Of a DNA stretch of 64,000 nt, positions 57,377-64,000 are shown one piece after another. The translations under genes were made by a program, and so were the position numbers. The notes under the pieces were generated by a model. It saw nothing but the letters and a program-made list of their open reading frames with translations, had not been told where the DNA came from and did no database searches. The DNA lies in assembly GCF_000317145.1 (NCBI RefSeq), contig NC_019697.1, positions 6,189,889-6,253,888 of the forward strand, in the 5' to 3' direction. Each line of letters opens with the position of its first letter. Position 1 is the first letter of the stretch. Source of the DNA: Chamaesiphon minutus PCC 6605. GTDB taxonomy: Bacteria; Cyanobacteriota; Cyanobacteriia; Cyanobacteriales; Chamaesiphonaceae.

Positions 57377-59698
57377 CTACGACCGCACTTTCCGTTTTGT
57401 TGAATTCTGCCCGTAGTTCGCCACGATCCCCGGATCGTCAACCATATTCACAACCGTACCCAAAACTGCAACTTTAGAGACTTCCAAGGTTCTTAATGCA
57501 TTTCTCAAGGCTTCGCGGTGAACTTTGCCAAGCCTGGTAACCATTAAAAGTCCATCAGTTTGGGGGATTAATAGTAGTGAATCTGCAAAATTCAGCGGTA
57601 CGGTATCATAGATTACTAGATCGAAATTATGCTCGCAATTCTGGACTAGCTCCTGCATTTTTTTTGAACTTAAAATACTAGTCGGATCTAAAGTCACAGA
57701 ACCTGCCAGGAGCACGAATAAGTTTGTCTCCCCAGGTAAGAGTTGTACTGTATCCATTAGCTTCGTCGTTCCAGCAATTACATCTGTCAGGCCCTCTAGT
57801 GTCTCTCTATTATGGTGTCGATCTACTAGATTTTGCAAACTGGGCTTGCGCAGATCGGCATTAACTAATAATACCCGCTGACCCATGGCCGCCGCCGCTT
57901 GAGCGAGTTGGATGGCGATAGTTGTTTTACCCTCATTGGGTAATGCCGAACTCACAACTAGCGATCGAATCGGCAGATCCGGATTGAGGAGGCGCAGTTG
58001 TGAATTTAGGGCGCGGAAGGACTCAATGAATGGCGAGAATCGGTAGTGATGGACGATCTCATCGTCTTCACTCAGCGGGGGAAGTATCCCTTTGTCTTTT
58101 CTAGAATTAGCATGTTTGAGGGCCTTCCGTTCATCTTCTCGCTGCGGAATTAATCCCAAAATAGCAATATTGATTTCTTCTCGCAAGTCTTTAATTGAAT
58201 AAATAACATCATTCATTTTATCGACAACTAAAGCAGCCCCACTCCCGATCAGCAAGCCAAGAATCGAGCCTAAAACTACATCCTTTAATAATCCAGAAGA
58301 TGATACCGCGCCAACTGAAGGAGCTGCAATTATCTCCCATGGTACTTCTTGACGAGCTGCATTGATCATCAACTCTTCACGTTTTTGCAGAAACTTGCTT
58401 AGTTGTTCTGTGGCAATCTTTAATTGTCTTTGCAGATTTTCATATTGACGAGAGATGATTGGTAGCTTACCTGTTTCGGTAGCTAGGATTTGACTTGCTT
58501 CATTTAGACTTTTGAGCTTGGCTTCCAAAACTTTCACTTGGGTAGCAACAGCGATAAACTGCTTGCTCAGATCTTGACGCAGTGCATTTTGATAGGGCAG
58601 AGATTGGGCGTTGGGAGTACTCTGAGATAGGTTGCTACCCAAGAGGCTATCGGATTTTGCCTGTAATAGCGGCAGCAATTTTTTTCTTTTTTCCCGCAGC
58701 GAAATTATTTTCGGATGCTCGTCTGTCAATTCAGCCGATAGACCCTCTAATTCCACATCAATGTCCTGAATTTGTTTGACCAATTGTTGATATCCAGGAG
58801 CCTCACTCAGCACTGAAGCTGCTTCAGCACTTTTTGGCTGAAGTTGAAGCTGCTGTTCCAAAGAGCGATAGAGTTGTTTGGCTTTGGCTAACTCTACTTG
58901 CGTTGTTTGTTGCTCTTGCTTGGTGTTGCTCATTTGAACGCCAAGTTGAGATCCTAATGTAGTTGGATCGATTAGCTGATTTTTTTCGCGAAAATTCTGT
59001 AATGCTGACTCTAAATAGCTGACTTGAGTTTTGACGTTGGGTAGTTGGTCGTCTACAAATTTAATCGCTCGACGCACATTTGTTTGGCGTTCGCTCAAGC
59101 TATATTGGATATATGCATTAGAAACGAGATTTAGTACCTGTTTTGTCTCATTTTCCGATCGAGAGGCATATCGGACTTCCAGAATTTTAGTTTCTGTTGT
59201 GTCTTTAAGGCGACCAATTGTTAGAGATGCCTTGAGTTTTTCGTAAGAAATTTGTGGATAAGTGGGTTTAAGTTTGGTAGCTACAGGAAGTAAAATTTTA
59301 CTGCTTAGAAGTAATTGGATTTGAGTTGGATAATCTAATGTAGTTTTTGAAGAATGGGCACCGTCTAAATCTTGGGCTTCAACACTTGCCCGAGTGCCAG
59401 TTACCGCAGAAACTACTTGACCCTCTACGGTAACTGGCTCGATCAATACTTTGAAGCTGCCTTCATACGCAGGCGGTCGAGTGCGATTCCAGACGATCGT
59501 GGCCCCGGTGGCGAGGATAGTGATTGCAATGACGATCCGAATCCGTCTCTGGATCGCACCAAAAACTTGACTGAAATCTAAACCACCTTCATCGGAGTTA
59601 GTACCGAGTGTATCGGCATTGAGCATACCGCTGTGCGATTGCCGATTTAGATGACTTTCCTGCCCATTATCTTCACCCGGTTTTACGACAATACTCAT
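57377..59698 (-). CDS. polysaccharide co-polymerase / tyrosine autokinase (Wzc, BY-kinase type)
   Basis: The 773-residue inner-membrane protein has a Wzz domain between two membrane helices (about 52-71 and 470-490), a periplasmic coiled coil, and a C-terminal BY-kinase domain. Walker A is SALPNEGKTT (about 578-590), A' is VLLVNADLRKP and B is LVIYDTV. It sets chain length and export of surface polysaccharide. The usual C-terminal Tyr cluster is nearly absent: only one Tyr (ANYGQ) lies in the last 20 residues, so the autophosphorylation site may be reduced. Confidence 0.92.
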   Translation of the reverse strand: MSIVVKPGEDNGQESHLNRQSHSGMLNADTLGTNSDEGGLDFSQVFGAIQRRIRIVIAITILATGATIVWNRTRPPAYEGSFKVLIEPVTVEGQVVSAVTGTRASVEAQDLDGAHSSKTTLDYPTQIQLLLSSKILLPVATKLKPTYPQISYEKLKASLTIGRLKDTTETKILEVRYASRSENETKQVLNLVSNAYIQYSLSERQTNVRRAIKFVDDQLPNVKTQVSYLESALQNFREKNQLIDPTTLGSQLGVQMSNTKQEQQTTQVELAKAKQLYRSLEQQLQLQPKSAEAASVLSEAPGYQQLVKQIQDIDVELEGLSAELTDEHPKIISLREKRKKLLPLLQAKSDSLLGSNLSQSTPNAQSLPYQNALRQDLSKQFIAVATQVKVLEAKLKSLNEASQILATETGKLPIISRQYENLQRQLKIATEQLSKFLQKREELMINAARQEVPWEIIAAPSVGAVSSSGLLKDVVLGSILGLLIGSGAALVVDKMNDVIYSIKDLREEINIAILGLIPQREDERKALKHANSRKDKGILPPLSEDDEIVHHYRFSPFIESFRALNSQLRLLNPDLPIRSLVVSSALPNEGKTTIAIQLAQAAAAMGQRVLLVNADLRKPSLQNLVDRHHNRETLEGLTDVIAGTTKLMDTVQLLPGETNLFVLLAGSVTLDPTSILSSKKMQELVQNCEHNFDLVIYDTVPLNFADSLLLIPQTDGLLMVTRLGKVHREALRNALRTLEVSKVAVLGTVVNMVDDPGIVANYGQNSTKRKVRS

Positions 59699-59976
59699 TT
59701 ATAACTAACCCTAAAAAGTCCAAGCAGGTTGAAATACTTGTCAAAATGTATCCTTAGATACAATCTGTAGTGAGCAACTTCTCAACACGAGCCGATCTCG
59801 ATCGCAACAGCCGTTAAGTATTTCTATCTCTAAGTTATTACTCGGAGTTGACACTCGTCAATTTTAACAATTTGAATACCTATTTGTGCGACAATTCAGC
59901 TATAAAGCCGATCGTACGATCTTCACAACTTGACGCCTTTATCGAGTACTAAGTTGTCGGGAAATCCCGCTCTCGC

Positions 59977-61914
59977 CTATTTTTCGATCGGATATCCAAC
60001 ATAAAGTGGGATCTGTTTGCCACTACCTACATAATTGGGCAAACTGCTACCAGTTAGATCGCGGACGAGCTTACCCCTTATTTCCCTGACATAGGTTGTA
60101 TAATTTGGACTACCACCATGATTAACTTCTCCCAAGGTAATTGAGATGGAAGAATCATTATTGATAAACATCGGATAGTTCTGCGTTCCATCTGGGCCGA
60201 CTGTCGTGCTATAAGCCAAACCGCCTAGCAACTCAGTTTTACCACCACCTTTCGTATCGATAAGCGTGCCACCCCGCTCGGTTTTTAGTCCCAAAATCCA
60301 TAGTTTCCCACCGTTATTGGTGATGTGAGTGCCTGTATTTTCGACGTTAAACTGTCTAGCCCACACGTTTTGTCGATTAAATGTCCAGGTTTGCCAAGGG
60401 TTGGAGACCACATTTTCGATAAATACATCTCCCGATCCTGTCATGTTACCAGATACATTCGTAGCGTCGCGAATAACCAGCGTTCGTGACGAAGCATTTT
60501 CTAAAGTTGTAGTGGGATTGTAACCACTGCCGATGCGCTCGAACACGACGATCGGATTTTTCCCACCAATGACTTTAAAGCCAGGATTAACTGTCTTTGG
60601 GACCTCAACGATCGCCTCTGTACCAACTATCCGCCGGACATTGTTACGAATTAAGATCGTCTTGTTTAAATGATAGACTCCAACAGGCAAGTAAACGGTA
60701 GTCTTCCCCGAATCAATGGCAGCCTGGATCGCGGCTGTATCATCTTTCCCATCACCAGGAATCGCCCCGAAGGAGCCGACATTCGCCCAAGCAGTTTGAG
60801 CTGGATTATCCCAAGGAACATCAGGAGTTTCTTTAATTGGCAGATTGAGTGTTTGCCGTGGTGATGGGAACTGATTTATGGTTCCTCCAGAAGATATAAA
60901 CTCAGCGATCGTCGCACCGACTTGAGGCCGATCCTGATTCTGAATTGCGACTTGATAGCCTGATGTTTTGAGGTTGCGGACAAGCAGGTCGAGCGGGAAA
61001 TCGCTGCGAATTGCTGGTTGACGCGAAGCTGCACCAGTACCGTTCAAAGCAGAATCCAGCAAAGTCATTCGCCCACCAGCGTTGTAAATAGCGGTGACAG
61101 TATTATCACTTTTTAAACCGCGAATATTGACGATCTGACCTGTATTATATAAACCATAAACGCTCTGATTTTGAAGCGAAATGTTTTCAAGTGTTTGACT
61201 GTTAATCCGAAAGCCAGTTCTGATCCCATACTGAAATCCGATTACGGTCAGGTTCTTGACTAGGAGGGGGCCGATTTCATCGGCAAAATTCATGTCTAGA
61301 CCATTAATACCCTGCCCATCCTGAGATTGAATGGTGACGTTGCGGAGCGATCCTTGATTATTGGCGTTAAACTGAATGCCGATCGCTCCAGGATTATTAG
61401 TTCCCGTATCGACAGTGAGATTGCGAATCGAGTTACCAAATCGCTGGGCAGGAGCGGGACCCGTGAAAATAACTGCTTTGGGGGTAGTGGCGATCGTAAA
61501 GCCTGCCGCACTGTCTTTGAGCTTGATAGTTACACCGCTCTGGCTCTGTCCTTGCAGGATGGTATTCTTATATTCGTTGCCTTTGCCCGGTGTACCTGGT
61601 GGCCAGACGATCGTTTGGGAGACCAAGTAGGTGCCATTGGGCAGATAAATAATCCGCCCACCGTTGGGGTGAGCATTTAGTAAAGATTGAATTGCGGCTG
61701 TGTCGTCGGTCATACCATCTCCCTTGGCCCCAAAGTTCTTGACATTGAGTACGCCAGCATCTGCTGGGAAAACAATATTCTCCCGATGGCGATCGATTTT
61801 ATTAGTTTTATTGAGTTTGTATTGTCTGTTTTGCTTGCTCGCAGAGACAAAACCCAGTGGCAAGATCGAAATTGCACCTAGAATTAATAATTTGACAATT
61901 ATTGAAACTTTCAT
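59977..61914 (-). CDS. exported right-handed beta-helix protein (pectate-lyase superfamily / GH55-like)
   Basis: The ATG at 61914 gives 645 residues (a TTG at 61923 is an alternative). A signal peptide (MKVSIIVKLLILGAISILPL, cleavage near FVSAS) is followed by two pectate_lyase_3 segments, each starting with the typical FGAKGDGMTDDTAAIQSLL (about 60) and SFGAIPGDGKDDTAAIQAAI (about 380), then beta-helix coils. It may trim or bind exopolysaccharide; it lies next to the Wzc-like gene and glycosyltransferases. No activity can be assigned. Confidence 0.88.
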   Translation of the reverse strand: MKVSIIVKLLILGAISILPLGFVSASKQNRQYKLNKTNKIDRHRENIVFPADAGVLNVKNFGAKGDGMTDDTAAIQSLLNAHPNGGRIIYLPNGTYLVSQTIVWPPGTPGKGNEYKNTILQGQSQSGVTIKLKDSAAGFTIATTPKAVIFTGPAPAQRFGNSIRNLTVDTGTNNPGAIGIQFNANNQGSLRNVTIQSQDGQGINGLDMNFADEIGPLLVKNLTVIGFQYGIRTGFRINSQTLENISLQNQSVYGLYNTGQIVNIRGLKSDNTVTAIYNAGGRMTLLDSALNGTGAASRQPAIRSDFPLDLLVRNLKTSGYQVAIQNQDRPQVGATIAEFISSGGTINQFPSPRQTLNLPIKETPDVPWDNPAQTAWANVGSFGAIPGDGKDDTAAIQAAIDSGKTTVYLPVGVYHLNKTILIRNNVRRIVGTEAIVEVPKTVNPGFKVIGGKNPIVVFERIGSGYNPTTTLENASSRTLVIRDATNVSGNMTGSGDVFIENVVSNPWQTWTFNRQNVWARQFNVENTGTHITNNGGKLWILGLKTERGGTLIDTKGGGKTELLGGLAYSTTVGPDGTQNYPMFINNDSSISITLGEVNHGGSPNYTTYVREIRGKLVRDLTGSSLPNYVGSGKQIPLYVGYPIEK

Positions 61915-62185
61915 GTTTGACAATTTAGATAAATTAACAACACGTCCTTCGATCGAAGATTAAAAGTCGTAAGTACAAATTTGTTCAAAGATCGGCTTTT
62001 ATGCGGAATTATTTGACTGAAATTTTTGATAAGATTAGATAATAAATTAATGTATCGTTCGAGCGATACTTTGTCTGTATCTATGTTTGACTGATGGAGA
62101 ATAAAGCCGATCGGATGAAGGGTCTATGATTCTCAAAATTGATAGCTGAGTTTGTGAGTAAATTAACTTTCTTTTGTTTAGAACA

Positions 62186-63424
62186 GTGAAACGATTAAAA
62201 GTTCTAATATCTGCTTATGCTTGTAGACCCGGAGAAGGTTCCGAACCTGGAGTTGGTTGGAATGTCGTTCGAGAGTTGGTCGAGTATCACGATCTTTGGG
62301 TACTGACGCGATCGGATAACCGGACATCGATCGAATTAGCATTAACCCGCGATCCTTTGCCGGGATTGCATTTTATCTATTGCGATCCCCCTCTCCTCGT
62401 TCAAAGGCTAAACTACAATTACAAGTTAGTTCATTTGCATTACTACGCATGGCAAATTGCTGCATACATGGTAGCCCGTAATTTACATAAAGAAATAAAT
62501 TTTGACATAGTACATCACGTTACTTATGTGAGGTATTCATCGCCTAGTTTTCTCGCGCTCCTGCCCGTGCCGTTTATCTGGGGGACAGTTGGTGGTGGCG
62601 AGTCAGCCCCTAAAGCTTTTTGGGAAGATTTTAGCTGGCGGGGAAAAGTTTATGAGTTGACCCGTAGTTTAGCGCACCGGATCGGGGAACTCGATCCCTT
62701 TACGCGGTTGACTGCTCGACGAAGTATCCTGGTACGCGCGACAACGGAGGAGACAGCCACTCGGTTGCGTCAAATGGGTGCGAAAGATGTCGAGATTTTT
62801 CCAGAATCAGGCTTGTCCGAGGTCGAAATCGAGCAGTTAGCTCAAATTCCATTACCGATCGATCGATCCAACATCCGCTTTATCAGTATGGCAAGACTGC
62901 TGCATTGGAAAGGACTGCATTTAGGCATTCGTGCCTTTGCTCGCGCAAATATTCCTAATAGCGAGTATTGGATTTTAGGCGATGGTGTTGAAAAACAGCG
63001 ATTAGAAGCCTTGGTGGTAAGCTTGGGGATCGAAGATCGAGTAAAATTCTGGGGTCGCCTCCCACGGCAGGACACTTTACAAAAACTAGCCGAATCTACT
63101 GTATTACTTCATCCGAGTTTGCATGACTCTGGGGGCTGGGTCTGCTTAGAAGCTATGGCAGCAGGTCGCCCCCCGATCTGCTTGAATTTGGGAGGTCCAG
63201 CAACTCAAGTAACCACAGAAACTGGTTTTAAAATTTCGGCTCAAACACCCGATCTCGCAGTGGCTGGTTTGGCAGCGGCGATGACTCAATTAGCTGGGGA
63301 TCGGGAGTTATTGGCGAGCATGAGTCAGGCCGGACGAGAGCGGGTGAAGGAGGTTTATAGTTGGCAACACAAAGGTTACCTATTAGCGCAGCTCTACAGC
63401 ACAATTGGGTGTGTTGATGAATAA
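62186..63424 (+). CDS. glycosyltransferase family 4 (GT-B fold)
   Basis: From the GTG at 62186 it has 412 residues (a TTG at 62174 is an alternative). The N-terminal acceptor domain begins KVLISAYACRPGEGSEPGVGWN. The C-terminal donor domain has RFISMARLLHWKGLHLGIRAFA, YWILGDGVEKQRLEAL and the E-x7-E region LHDSGGWVCLEAMAAGRPPICL. It transfers a sugar from a nucleotide sugar during surface-polysaccharide synthesis; the sugar is unknown. It is convergent with the next gene. Confidence 0.92.
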   Translation: MKRLKVLISAYACRPGEGSEPGVGWNVVRELVEYHDLWVLTRSDNRTSIELALTRDPLPGLHFIYCDPPLLVQRLNYNYKLVHLHYYAWQIAAYMVARNLHKEINFDIVHHVTYVRYSSPSFLALLPVPFIWGTVGGGESAPKAFWEDFSWRGKVYELTRSLAHRIGELDPFTRLTARRSILVRATTEETATRLRQMGAKDVEIFPESGLSEVEIEQLAQIPLPIDRSNIRFISMARLLHWKGLHLGIRAFARANIPNSEYWILGDGVEKQRLEALVVSLGIEDRVKFWGRLPRQDTLQKLAESTVLLHPSLHDSGGWVCLEAMAAGRPPICLNLGGPATQVTTETGFKISAQTPDLAVAGLAAAMTQLAGDRELLASMSQAGRERVKEVYSWQHKGYLLAQLYSTIGCVDE

Positions 63425-63434
63425 CGATCGAATT

Positions 63435-64000
63435 TTAGCTCAGACGCTGATAAATTTCGATTAACTGTTGGTAATTTTGGGTAGCTGTATACTTAGCTTC
63501 ATATTCAGCGCGGGCGCGAGCGCGCATTTCTAGGACTGAGTTGGGATGGTTCAAACACCATTCAACTTTTTCAGCCAAGTCTTGAGGATCGCTAGGGTTA
63601 AAACACAGTCCGGTTTGATAAGGATCGATCAGCTCGGCGATCGCCCCGATATTAGATGCAATTACAGGTGTTCCTTTGGCAAATGCTTCGATCGCCACCC
63701 GACCGAAAGTTTCATACCATTTTGATGGGAAAATCAAAAACATCGCCTCGCCCATCAACCGATGCACCTCTGCAATGGGTCTTTTTCCCAGCCACTCGAT
63801 GTGTGGCATTCGCTCGATCGCGTCCATCACCAGTTCTGCTAATGGACCCTCCCCAACAATCTTCAAAGGAACTTTATCACTCAGACGTTCCCAAGCAGAT
63901 AGCAGGACATCCAAGCCCTTTTCGACTGAGAGTCTACCAACATACAAAGCATAGCCACCACTCCCGCTGCCAACTCCTGGATCGGGGTGGACAAAATTAG
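63435..64000 (-). CDS. glycosyltransferase family 4, C-terminal part (runs off the window)
   Basis: The frame continues to the window edge, so only the donor-binding half is seen (188 codons). YVGRLSVEKGLDVLLSAWERL, LKIVGEGPL, FLIFPSKWYETFGRVAIEAFAKGTPVIASNIGAIAELI (E-x7-E) and the final helix EAKYTATQNYQQLIEIYQRL are typical GT4 elements. It belongs with the surface-polysaccharide genes. The start lies beyond 64000. Confidence 0.92.
   Translation of the reverse strand, partial: NFVHPDPGVGSGSGGYALYVGRLSVEKGLDVLLSAWERLSDKVPLKIVGEGPLAELVMDAIERMPHIEWLGKRPIAEVHRLMGEAMFLIFPSKWYETFGRVAIEAFAKGTPVIASNIGAIAELIDPYQTGLCFNPSDPQDLAEKVEWCLNHPNSVLEMRARARAEYEAKYTATQNYQQLIEIYQRLS

Overview
The window is cyanobacterial chromosome. 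The evidence is a class II fructose-1,6-/sedoheptulose-1,7-bisphosphatase, a glutamyl-tRNA reductase, a Psb32-type TPM protein, cytochrome b6f-like subunits, PEP-CTERM proteins, several cyanobacterial DUF proteins (DUF1816, DUF4278, DUF4346-like, DUF6887/6888-like), and extreme density of CGATCG/GCGATCGC (HIP1-like) words. The GATCGATC richness recalls Chamaesiphon, but that is only a guess. I saw no rRNA, tRNA, CRISPR array or prophage.

Layout. 0-1 kb: a frameshifted IS4-type transposase cut by the window edge, which appears to have truncated a GNAT gene. 1.2-11.1 kb: core genes (F/SBPase, hemA, recQ, pyrE) separated by accessory genes: a HicB/HicA pair, a DUF6888/6887-like overlapping pair, a YefM/YoeB pair with a clear operator, and a PEP-CTERM gene with a pentanucleotide tract at its 5' end. 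11.2-18.8 kb: a MITE, an asparagine-synthetase-like protein, a zeta-toxin-like kinase, a GNAT enzyme, two decayed genes, and an overlapping pair of a membrane zinc-ribbon protein and a PLP decarboxylase-fold protein lacking the Schiff-base lysine. 18.9-25.9 kb: UspA, DUF1816 and an EmrAB-like export cluster (MarR, HlyD, two MFS proteins). 26.3-33 kb: PEP-CTERM, PEBP, MFS, a Thr/Pro-rich exported protein, a Gfo/Idh/MocA oxidoreductase and a DUF2945/DUF3140 pair. 33.5-45.4 kb: phosphoketolase, thioredoxin, FemAB/GNAT-like protein, Psb32, adenosine-kinase-like protein, a deleted glycosyltransferase, a divergent petD-petB-like pair and an amidase. 45.4-53 kb: two more pseudogenes, an ECF sigma/anti-sigma pair divergent from a metallophosphoesterase cluster, a MITE, a gamma-glutamyltransferase remnant and small exported or lipoprotein genes. 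53-64 kb: UspA, a multidomain response regulator, DUF1816, then a surface-polysaccharide region (BY-kinase-like Wzc protein, beta-helix pectate-lyase-like protein, two glycosyltransferases).

The most striking feature of the window is its repeat ecology. There are seven-base-period arrays of many different consensus sequences, long zero-loop palindromes, a MITE with a 9-bp target duplication, and a hairpin repeat with a conserved ACAAGACAGCGG tail and covarying stems. These elements are nested inside one another, and empty sites for two of the insertions are present in this same window. The best protein-level leads are the divergent cytochrome b pair lacking one heme ligand, the lysine-less PLP-fold protein, and the possible phase-variable PEP-CTERM gene.
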